A DNA stretch of 7,655 bases from Clostridia bacterium (lineage in GTDB: Bacteria > Bacillota > Clostridia > Oscillospirales > Acutalibacteraceae). The notes below the pieces were generated by a model. The model was given only the letters and a program-made list of their open reading frames with translations, was not told where the DNA came from and searched no databases. Both the position numbers and the translations under genes were made by a program. Position 1 is the stretch's first letter; each line of letters starts with the position of its first letter. Shown here one piece after another: positions 1 to 5,433 of the stretch. The DNA is taken from positions 1 to 7,655 of the forward strand of contig CAAGJN010000056.1 of the NCBI GenBank assembly GCA_900770255.1, written 5' to 3'.

Positions 1-57
1 ATCCAACTTAAAACAAAACTGACCCCACAAGAATTGCGAAGTCAGTTTGTCGCTTAA
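1..57 (+). CDS. IS3-family transposase OrfB, C-terminal fragment (runs in from the left)
   Basis: Frame 1 is open from the first base and encodes IQLKTKLTPQELRSQFVA before the TAA stop at 55-57. IS3-family OrfB transposases (DDE integrase core) characteristically finish with a YNN-(K/R)RIQ-K-LK-G-(M/L)(S/T)P-x-(E/Q)-(Y/L)R tail, which this matches closely. Only these 18 residues are visible, so whether the transposase is intact upstream cannot be judged. The terminal repeat 38 bases downstream supports the call. The short length means the subgroup (IS150-like or another) cannot be assigned. Confidence 0.72.
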   Translation: MQLKTKLTPQELRSQFVA

Positions 58-119
58 AAGTTAATATTTACACCATAAAGGGGTGTTTTTGTACTGTCCG
101 CACAATTTGGGGCTGTTCA
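1..119 (+). mobile_element. Right end of an IS3-family insertion sequence (partial)
   Basis: The window opens inside an insertion sequence. A transposase reading frame ends with TAA at 55-57. A small hairpin follows (70-74 paired with 82-86, then a T-run to 90). A terminal-repeat-like stretch then runs from 95 to 119, starting TGTCCG, with GGGG at 109-112, and ending TTCA. Read on the minus strand this end begins TGAACAGCCCC, the usual form of IS3-family ends (TG at the tip followed by a C-rich block). The element lies just beyond the end of the GH89 operon. The outer edge near 119 is inferred, because the left end and any target duplication are outside the window. IS3 is the best fit; another DDE-type element with similar ends is possible. 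Confidence 0.75.
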
Positions 120-128
120 AAGTCAAAT

Positions 129-156
129 GCTCTGCTGTCGGGGAGCTTTTATTTTT
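129..156 (+). terminator. Possible intrinsic terminator, plus strand
   Basis: GCTC at 129-132 can pair with GAGC at 143-146, extendable by a T-G wobble, and is followed at once by a T-rich tract (147-156, TTTTATTTTT). The stem is short, so this is a weak to moderate terminator. It faces plus-strand transcription arriving from the left, convergent with the GH89 operon. On the minus strand the same stem is followed only by ATTTGACTTT, a poor terminator. It lies outside the insertion sequence and may have served a gene now separated by the insertion. Confidence 0.4.
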
Positions 157-159
157 GTG

Positions 160-327
160 TTATTTTTCAACCTCGTCAGGAAACATGAGTTTTGTCAGAT
201 CGGAGCGGCTCTTGTCATGCTGTGCTTTTGAGATGGCGCCGTGTGCAAGGAATGTGTCAAGGAGCGCTATCTGTCTTTCATACAGCCCGCGGTTGCCGCC
301 GGTCTTTTTTTCTGCTTCAACGCTCAT
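160..327 (-). CDS. Small 55-residue protein, translationally coupled to GH89, unknown function
   Basis: This is an open frame of 55 codons with TAA at 162-160. Its ATG (327-325) overlaps the TGA stop of the GH89 gene (326-324) in an ATGA arrangement, so translation is probably coupled. An AAGAGG ribosome site lies 9 bases upstream, inside the GH89 gene. The protein starts MSVEAEKKTGG, then has a likely helical hairpin at about residues 15-48 containing LLDTFLAHGAISKAQHDKS. The pattern of a leucine-rich helix, a Gly-Ala-Ile-Ser turn and a second charged helix resembles short SHOCT-like C-terminal domains, though the match is only by eye. There is no signal peptide or membrane segment. I do not recognise a function; the coupling suggests production in step with the glycosidase. 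Confidence 0.72.
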   Translation of the reverse strand: MSVEAEKKTGGNRGLYERQIALLDTFLAHGAISKAQHDKSRSDLTKLMFPDEVEK

Positions 328-2444
328 GCTTTCTCGCCTCTTATCAGCGGGGCGTAGAGCGCGAACAGCTCGCGCGCGACCTCAAGCGTGTCCTCCTCGG
401 AGGGCTGCTCGGGCTTGTAGGTCGAGAGCCAGTTCTTCTCAAATTTCTCAACGCTCTTGTAAAACGATGTTCCGTCATAGTCCTCGCGGTCGTTGTGGCG
501 GCGCTTTGTCGTTGTGAAGGTGCATTTGCGCTTCTTGAAATCGACCGCCAGCTGCTCAAAGAACGAGTACCAGCGCGGCAGATAGAAGGTCTTTATCATG
601 CCGCCCCATTCTTTCCATGCGTAGTCGTAGAGCTGCGAAGAGCGCGTCGGCCCCCATATCGTCAGCATATAGAGCTCATTGAGCTCAAAATTCTGCCTGT
701 CCTTGTCGATGCAGGCGGCGGCGTTTGCCTGCCTGACATGGCTGCCGAGAGTCAACTCGGGCCGTGTTGAGAGAAGCCTGTCAACGTCCTCAAGCAGACG
801 CACGAATGAATTGACGCTTCTTTCAAATTTGTTGATGTCCTTGCAGTCGTATGCGCTGATGCTGCGCTTGTAGAGAACCTTCGCATAGTTGCTAAGCACC
901 TGCCGCTCGATGTCGCAAACATCGAAGCGGTAGCCGTCGGTGTCCGCGTGATCCGCTCTGAGCAGACAATCGAGCGCGTCGAGCAGCCTCTCGTTGTCAT
1001 ATCTGAGCTCGAACACATCGTTGGGCGCGGTGTGACGCTGCTCATATGCTGGGCGCGCGCAGATTATCGACGCGGTCTCGCGCCCCGTGCAGGCCTTGCT
1101 GTAGCAGGTTTCGTGAAGCGCTTTGACGGCTTCAAATAGGCACTCCTCGTCGCTGCCGTAGCGGCGGCGGGCGTAGTCTCTGAGCCATGAATCGAGCTCC
1201 GGTTTGTCGCTCCTTGTCAGCATGTCCGACGCGAGATCGAAGTATAGCGGGTTCTGAAATATACCCTCCATGAACAGGCCGGTGCCGACAACATTCGGAT
1301 ATTTTTCTTTTTCGTCCATAAACTTGTTCTCTGCAAGTGCGTCGATTGAGCCGTGAAGAGCATTTCTGTCGCCGAAATTGTTGAGCGTTCCGCTTATGAA
1401 ATTGTAGCCCCAGAAGCCGTCGGTCTGCTCGCATTGGCTGCCGTCGATGTCGAGAATGAGCAGCTTATCTTTATCAACCGCCTTAACGATCGGCTCGCGC
1501 AGCGACCAGGCCTGCATGACCCAGACCGCCTGCGAGTCAAAGGCGGAGTACATCTCCGAGATCGCCTTGCCGACGTTGTGCAGATATTTGTCGCCCTTGA
1601 TGGGGGGATTGTTCTCATGGAACGGATCGCAGGCGTAGTAGTGGTGCGCGCCGAAGAGCTGGCGCTGTTTTTCGAGCAGCGCGAGACCGAATTTCTTGAA
1701 ATTTCTGTCAAGCGGATCTATCTGATAGGTGACTGGGAAGCCGCACCATGACGGGACGTTATAGGCGTTTGTGCGCGGAAGCACGCGCAGTATCGTCGAA
1801 GGCACCTGACCGGAGCAGCCCTGCTGTATCGGCGTCATGCCCAGCTCTATTTCGCGGTCAATGATCTTTTTGCCGAGCTCGAGGCGTTTGTCGATATAGC
1901 CCTTGTCGGTCAGGCTGAAGTAGCTGTCGAGGTTGCCCATGAGCTGCCACGGCAGATAAGCGGGGCCGCTGATAAAGTTGAGCGCGCCGTCCTCCGTGTA
2001 GCCGAGATCTCGCAGGGTGTAGAACAGCACAGCCTCGTAGCCGACGATGCTCAGCGGCATGTTAATGCCGCGCATGGCCATGAAGTCGATTTCACGCTCC
2101 CAGCGTTCCCAGTCCCACCACTTGACGGAGTAAGAGAACGTGCAGTAGTTCATGTACGCGCGCTTCTCCTGCTCAATAATGTGGGTGATTCTGCCCTGCG
2201 GCAGAGGAGCCTCGGTTATATTTCCTATTCTGTCGTTGCCGCAGTGCGCGAGGTTTACTCCGCAGTATTCTTTGAGGTAGCGGTAATAAGCCATTGCAAG
2301 GCTTATCTTGCAGTCTCCGCGCAGCACAATCCTGTCGTTTTCGGCCTCAATCTCATAGAAGCCCTTGCCGCCGCGCCTGTCCTCGGTCTCAAGTTTGAAG
2401 CGGTCAACAAGCTCCGGTGTGTTTCGTCTTATCAGCTCTCGCAT
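324..2444 (-). CDS. Alpha-N-acetylglucosaminidase, glycoside hydrolase family 89, cytoplasmic form
   Basis: This 706-residue protein has the NAGLU architecture: a small N-terminal alpha/beta domain (about 1-85), a TIM barrel (about 90-420) and an all-helical C-terminal domain. GH89 enzymes hydrolyse terminal alpha-linked GlcNAc with retention of configuration. The acid/base glutamate is probably E277 in CDPFHENNPP, and the nucleophile E393 in VGTGLFMEGIFQNP. These correspond to E316 and E446 of human NAGLU by motif recall. Other family motifs visible are KWWDWERWEREIDFMAMRGIN (about 108-128, WWDWERWEREIDFMA core) and QGCSGQVP (208-215). Unlike secreted mucin-acting GH89 enzymes, it starts MRELIRRNTPE with no signal peptide and carries no extra binding modules, so it should act inside the cell on imported or internal glycosides. 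The ATG at 2444-2442 has GGAGGA 7 bases upstream. I saw no convincing promoter in the 175 bases before it. The 55-residue gene follows directly. Confidence 0.93.
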   Translation of the reverse strand: MRELIRRNTPELVDRFKLETEDRRGGKGFYEIEAENDRIVLRGDCKISLAMAYYRYLKEYCGVNLAHCGNDRIGNITEAPLPQGRITHIIEQEKRAYMNYCTFSYSVKWWDWERWEREIDFMAMRGINMPLSIVGYEAVLFYTLRDLGYTEDGALNFISGPAYLPWQLMGNLDSYFSLTDKGYIDKRLELGKKIIDREIELGMTPIQQGCSGQVPSTILRVLPRTNAYNVPSWCGFPVTYQIDPLDRNFKKFGLALLEKQRQLFGAHHYYACDPFHENNPPIKGDKYLHNVGKAISEMYSAFDSQAVWVMQAWSLREPIVKAVDKDKLLILDIDGSQCEQTDGFWGYNFISGTLNNFGDRNALHGSIDALAENKFMDEKEKYPNVVGTGLFMEGIFQNPLYFDLASDMLTRSDKPELDSWLRDYARRRYGSDEECLFEAVKALHETCYSKACTGRETASIICARPAYEQRHTAPNDVFELRYDNERLLDALDCLLRADHADTDGYRFDVCDIERQVLSNYAKVLYKRSISAYDCKDINKFERSVNSFVRLLEDVDRLLSTRPELTLGSHVRQANAAACIDKDRQNFELNELYMLTIWGPTRSSQLYDYAWKEWGGMIKTFYLPRWYSFFEQLAVDFKKRKCTFTTTKRRHNDREDYDGTSFYKSVEKFEKNWLSTYKPEQPSEEDTLEVARELFALYAPLIRGEKA

Positions 2445-2561
2445 CAGACAGTCCTCCAGCTTTTAAAAGTTTATGGTTTATATTCGATATGTTGTTATAC
2501 GCAGAAGATATATCGCCGCGGCGTAAAGCGCGACAAAATATTCCAAAAGGCTCAACGGGAA

Positions 2562-2590
2562 TTTTCATCTGTCGCCGGATGTGTTATAAT
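2562..2590 (+). promoter_or_regulatory. Predicted sigma-A promoter for bioY (extended -10)
   Basis: A perfect TATAAT lies at 2585-2590 and is preceded by TG at 2582-2583, giving an extended -10. A weak -35 (TTTTCA, 2562-2567) sits 17 bases upstream. Transcription would start near 2597, leaving a leader of about 23 bases before the bioY ATG, with AAGGTGG at 2609-2615 as ribosome site. No clear two-armed BirA operator was found over it. Confidence 0.7.
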
Positions 2591-2619
2591 CGGTAAAAAT
2601 TGTTTTTGAAGGTGGTACG

Positions 2620-3192
2620 ATGAAAAGCAACGCTGCGGCAAGGGGAAAGGCGATGACAGCGGCTGTCTGCGCGCTGTCGTGCGCGCTTATAATTCTCGGC
2701 GCATTTATAAAGATCCCTCTGCCGATGATTTCAATAACCCTGCAGCTTGAATTTGTCATCCTTTCAGCAATGCTGATCGGCGCATGGCGATCTTCGCTGA
2801 GCGTCGCGGCCTATATTATACTCGGTCTCTGCGGCGTCCCCGTGTTCACCTACGGCGGGGGTATCGCCTGCGTACTCAAGCCCTCATTCGGGTTCATCAT
2901 CGGCTTTCTCGCCGCCGCCGCGCTCACGGGATATATCACGGAGCATCTCAAAAAGCGCAGTTTCTGGCGGCTGTATCTCGCCGCAATGGCCGGCACGGTA
3001 GTTATATATCTTATCGGTACGGTGTATTTTTACTTTGTCACAAAGCTCTATCTCGGTACATATCCGGGCTTTATGAAGATGCTCAGCGCCTGCGTGTTCA
3101 CTACGTTCCCTAAGGATGCTGTGTTCTGCCTGCTGATCGCGTTTATCGCTCAGCGCGTCCGCCCTGCAATCGGGAAATATCTTACTCGCTGA
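2620..3192 (+). CDS. bioY: BioY, biotin-specific S component of an ECF transporter
   Basis: This 190-residue integral membrane protein has about six hydrophobic segments (roughly 10-30, 38-55, 57-73, 88-105, 115-137, 155-178). The BioY signature is visible: GLCGVPVF at 69-76, a glycine patch at 79-81, PSFGF at 88-92 in place of the usual PTGGY, and FPKDAVFC at 163-170 near the end, where the family normally has a PGD motif. BioY binds biotin in the membrane and is energised by the ECF module (EcfA, EcfA', EcfT). No ATPase or T-component gene is adjacent, so it probably uses a shared module encoded elsewhere (group II ECF). The ATG is set by AAGGTGG four bases upstream and by the promoter just before it. 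The gene stands alone on the plus strand, and its last 11 bases overlap the convergent 111-residue gene. Confidence 0.93.
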   Translation: MKSNAAARGKAMTAAVCALSCALIILGAFIKIPLPMISITLQLEFVILSAMLIGAWRSSLSVAAYIILGLCGVPVFTYGGGIACVLKPSFGFIIGFLAAAALTGYITEHLKKRSFWRLYLAAMAGTVVIYLIGTVYFYFVTKLYLGTYPGFMKMLSACVFTTFPKDAVFCLLIAFIAQRVRPAIGKYLTR

Positions 3193-3517
3193 TAATGCTG
3201 TAGCCCTTGGTTTCGCTGAAAATATTGCCGATGCTGTCGAGCTCCGATATAACTGCCTTGCAGTAGATGAGCTTACATTCTTTGCCGCTGCGGGACTGCC
3301 ACGGCGCGAGCCTTATAATCGTGCGGAAAATCGATATTATCGTGTCGTCCGAGCCCGCCATCGTGGTCGTCAGCTCAAACTCGGTGTCCGGGATCACATA
3401 ATTTTCAATAAAAGCCGCTTCACCACAGCTACCCGGCTGCGGCGCAAAGCGGCTGTTTTTTATTGTCCAGAGGGCGAGACTGTGCTTTAGTTGACGTTCG
3501 TCTATAAGAGAAAACAT
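3182..3517 (-). CDS. Unrecognised 111-residue protein, last gene of the CBM9-like/nahK operon
   Basis: I do not recognise this protein. It has no signal peptide or membrane helix. It reads as a soluble alpha/beta protein with a cluster FELTTTMAGSDDT (about 47-59), an IFRTIIRLAPW stretch after it, and a KECKLIYCK strand near residue 80. The start is well supported: ATG at 3517-3515 has GGGAGGG six bases upstream. It begins 20 bases after nahK stops (3538), so it should share the nahK transcript. Its TAA (3184-3182) lies within the last codons of convergent bioY, an 11-base antisense overlap. The location suggests some link to amino-sugar metabolism, but no function can be given. Confidence 0.75.
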   Translation of the reverse strand: MFSLIDERQLKHSLALWTIKNSRFAPQPGSCGEAAFIENYVIPDTEFELTTTMAGSDDTIISIFRTIIRLAPWQSRSGKECKLIYCKAVISELDSIGNIFSETKGYSIISE

Positions 3518-3537
3518 CGCAGTCCCTCCCGAGGCAT

Positions 3538-4668
3538 TTATTTGCAGACTTTGCTGCAGATATCCTGAGTGATCTTCTTCATCTCGTCCATGTGGCGCTC
3601 CATCTCAGCGACGAGTTTTAGCTGCGTGCGGCATCGGACGAGGTTGTGGTCGCCATAGGCGGTGCGGAAATATGTGTCGCCGTTTAAGTAGTCGCCGAGG
3701 AAGCGCATGCCGCATTCAAGCGTCATCAGCTTTGCGGCAAAAGGCAGATATTCGATCTCAGCCGGGGTCAGGCTTTTGCCTGCCGAGGCGAGATAGCCCT
3801 CGGTGTAGGTTTTGTAGAGGTCAAGGCTTAAAGATACTTTGTCGAGATCCTTCTCGTCCTCTGCGGCGGTGTTTGCGCCGAAGCGGATGCTGTCGCCGAA
3901 ATCGTAGAGCGAGAGACCGGGCATAACGGTGTCAAGGTCAACAACGCAGATGCCCTCGTCGGTTAAGTTGTCAAACATGACGTTGTTGAGCTTCGTGTCG
4001 TTGTGAGTGACCCTGAGCGGAAGTTCGCCTCTGTCGAGCATATCGACGAGAACTCCTGTATCTGCCTCGCGCGCGAGAACAAAGTCGATCTCTCTCTGCG
4101 CGCCTGCGGCGCGACTTTTTGCGTCGCCGCTGACAGCCTCTTTGAAATCAGTGAGGCGCGAGCGGGTGTTGTGAAAGTTCGGTATTGTCTCGTGCAGCGT
4201 GTGACTCGGATAGCCGGCCAGCATGCACTGGAACATGCCGAAGGCCTTTGCCGCGTTGTAGAAGGTTCTGGGGTCATCGATCGACTGATATGCGTGAGCG
4301 TCGGTGATGAAATTGTAGCATCTCCAGCAGTTGCCCTCGTTGTCCCTGAAGTACGGAGCGCCGTCTTTTGTGAAGAAAACAGTAAGGCACTCGCGCTCGG
4401 GGTCGCCGCCGCGCTCGATGATTATGTTTCTGAGGTAGCTTGTCACGCCGACTATGTTTTTCATGAGCTCGTCGGGATTTTTAAATACGTTCGTGTTTAT
4501 GAGCTGAATGAGGTAGCTGGTTTTGCTGCCGTCAGCGTTTTTGAAATCGAGCACGAAGGTGTTGTTGATATGCCCGTCGTTAGAGGTGCGGTAGCCGATA
4601 TATTCTCCCTCAAAGCCGAACTCCTCGATTATTTTTTCAAGGGGAAAAGGATACTGCTGTGTCTGCAT
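3538..4668 (-). CDS. nahK: N-acetylhexosamine 1-kinase (APH-fold sugar kinase)
   Basis: The product is a 376-residue kinase that phosphorylates GlcNAc or GalNAc at the anomeric hydroxyl using ATP, giving the 1-phosphate for UDP-sugar synthesis. It closely resembles Bifidobacterium longum NahK (about 359 residues), as I remember that sequence. Shared features are DGHINNTF (31-38), the catalytic loop THNDTKLNNV (221-230, base D224), the metal-binding strand VVDLDTVMPG (242-251), YDFGDSIRFGA (255-265), and a C-terminal ECGMRFLGDYLNGDTYF block followed by HNLVR. Translation probably starts at ATG 4668-4666, with AAAGG eight bases upstream inside the end of the preceding gene. An alternative GTG three codons upstream (4677-4675) would overlap that ribosome site. 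It starts five bases after the CBM9-like gene stops. Homoserine-kinase- or choline-kinase-like relatives share the fold, but the motif agreement favours NahK. Sugar specificity (GlcNAc or GalNAc) is not resolved by sequence. Confidence 0.92.
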   Translation of the reverse strand: MQTQQYPFPLEKIIEEFGFEGEYIGYRTSNDGHINNTFVLDFKNADGSKTSYLIQLINTNVFKNPDELMKNIVGVTSYLRNIIIERGGDPERECLTVFFTKDGAPYFRDNEGNCWRCYNFITDAHAYQSIDDPRTFYNAAKAFGMFQCMLAGYPSHTLHETIPNFHNTRSRLTDFKEAVSGDAKSRAAGAQREIDFVLAREADTGVLVDMLDRGELPLRVTHNDTKLNNVMFDNLTDEGICVVDLDTVMPGLSLYDFGDSIRFGANTAAEDEKDLDKVSLSLDLYKTYTEGYLASAGKSLTPAEIEYLPFAAKLMTLECGMRFLGDYLNGDTYFRTAYGDHNLVRCRTQLKLVAEMERHMDEMKKITQDICSKVCK

Positions 4669-4673
4669 TGAGA

Positions 4674-5294
4674 TCACCTTTCGTTAATTTTAATTGCACC
4701 AAACATTGTGGGATTATGAAATCCGAGCTCGGCGCTGCCGACCGGAAAGTATGCACCGTAGTGCGGGGCGGGGGAGTCGTCGGCGCATTTGTAAAAGTTG
4801 CCGCGCAGTTCGCCGGTGCCTGCTGAAAAGTTGCAGCCGTAAAGAGCGGAAATGAGCTTTTCGGGAATGAACAGCTCTGCGTGCCAGCCTCTGCCGTCAG
4901 GGTATATCCCGGCAGTCACAGCGGGTTCGATGTCCGTCAGCTCTTTTAAAAAGACGCGGCCGTTTCTCTCGCTTCCGAACTGCGACAGATAAGCGCCGTT
5001 CGGGTTCATCTCAAAGTTTATATATTCGTCACGCCCTGCAACGGGGGCAATAAAGACCTCAAGGCAGCTGTCGGTGTAGACAGGCTCGTCGCGCTGAGTG
5101 TATCTGCAGAGCACGGGGGACTCGTCGCTCTCAAGAAAGGCATAAAACCCTTCGCCGCGCACGGCGCAAAAGCGAAAAGAGCTTGCCGGGCGGGAATAGC
5201 CGTTCTTTTCCCAGAAAAACGAGTCGACCTTTCCGAGCGGAATCAGCTCTTTGTCGGGCAGGGAATCAAAAATAAACGTGTTGTAGCAGCCCAT
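4674..5294 (-). CDS. Cytoplasmic CBM9-like (DOMON-fold) carbohydrate-binding domain protein
   Basis: This 206-residue protein consists of essentially one beta-sandwich domain of the CBM9-like type. Typical landmarks are VYTDSCLEVFI (72-82), YINFEMNPNGAY (91-102), GRGWHAELFIP (134-144), RGNFYKC (164-170) and HNPTMFG near the end (193-199). CBM9 domains bind sugar ends in xylanases, but free-standing members occur in gut Firmicutes and Bacteroidetes with little known function. There is no signal peptide or membrane anchor, so it should stay in the cytoplasm. The ATG at 5294-5292 is preferred because GGAGGG lies five bases upstream. A longer frame to 5330 would swallow that site and part of the leader. 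It heads the operon with nahK (five-base gap) and the 111-residue gene. The link to nahK suggests it recognises an amino-sugar glycan or its product; this is inference. Confidence 0.82.
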   Translation of the reverse strand: MGCYNTFIFDSLPDKELIPLGKVDSFFWEKNGYSRPASSFRFCAVRGEGFYAFLESDESPVLCRYTQRDEPVYTDSCLEVFIAPVAGRDEYINFEMNPNGAYLSQFGSERNGRVFLKELTDIEPAVTAGIYPDGRGWHAELFIPEKLISALYGCNFSAGTGELRGNFYKCADDSPAPHYGAYFPVGSAELGFHNPTMFGAIKINER

Positions 5295-5320
5295 GTCCGC
5301 CCTCCGAAAATAAATTTTGC

Positions 5321-5349
5321 TTGAAACCAAGCGGTTACTGATATATTAT
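5321..5349 (+). promoter_or_regulatory. Predicted sigma-A promoter for tmcAL
   Basis: TTGAAA (5321-5326) and TATTAT (5344-5349) each match consensus at five of six positions, with a 17-base spacer. A shifted choice, TATATT at 5342-5347 with TG at 5339-5340, gives an extended -10 instead. Initiation near 5356 would leave a leader of about 78 bases. Its -10 sits on top of the oppositely directed promoter for the CBM9-like operon. Confidence 0.65.
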
Positions 5350-5417
5350 ATATATTGTAATTGGATTTTTCAAGTTATTATTCGAAAAGAAACGAAGATC
5401 ATGACGAAACCAAGCGG
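5323..5417 (+). repeat. Pair of perfect 12-base direct repeats flanking the divergent promoters
   Basis: GAAACCAAGCGG occurs at 5323-5334 and again at 5406-5417, 83 bases apart in the same orientation. The copies bracket the AT-rich promoter stretch. The first copy is part of a GCTTG-N4-CAAGC dyad and the second is not. They might be protein-binding sites or a small duplication; chance is also possible. Confidence 0.5.
5345..5373 (-). promoter_or_regulatory. Predicted sigma-A promoter for the CBM9-like/nahK operon
   Basis: On the minus strand, TTGAAA (5373-5368), a 17-base spacer and a perfect TATAAT (5350-5345) form a strong promoter. Initiation near 5338 would leave about 44 bases before the ATG at 5294. 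A small dyad, GCTTG-N4-CAAGC (5319-5332), lies just downstream of the start and overlaps the -35 of the facing promoter. It could be an operator, but no regulator is identified. Confidence 0.72.
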
Positions 5418-5433
5418 AAAGGGGAGGCAGAAA

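Noticed and set aside
16..48. 8-base inverted repeat AAACTGAC / GTCAGTTT
   Set aside because: It lies inside the transposase coding tail with a 17-base loop and no T-run, so it is most simply chance within coding sequence, not a terminator or repeat end.
192..770. Long plus-strand open frame opposite the GH89 gene
   Set aside because: It lies wholly antisense to a strongly supported GH89 coding region and its 55-residue partner, has no family resemblance, and is the kind of frame expected in GC-rich coding DNA.
2460..2523. Palindromes CTTTTAAAAG (2460-2469) and CGCCGCGGCG (2514-2523) upstream of GH89
   Set aside because: Each is 10 bases and low in complexity. Neither is placed on a recognisable promoter or matches an operator class I know.
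2479..2600. Possible BirA operator before bioY
   Set aside because: Half-site-like words (TTGTTATAC near 2492, GGTAAAAATT near 2592) lack a correctly spaced partner arm, so no two-armed site could be supported.
4003..4671. 222-codon plus-strand frame opposite nahK
   Set aside because: It mirrors the nahK coding sequence, its product matches nothing I recognise, and the nahK frame carries all catalytic motifs.
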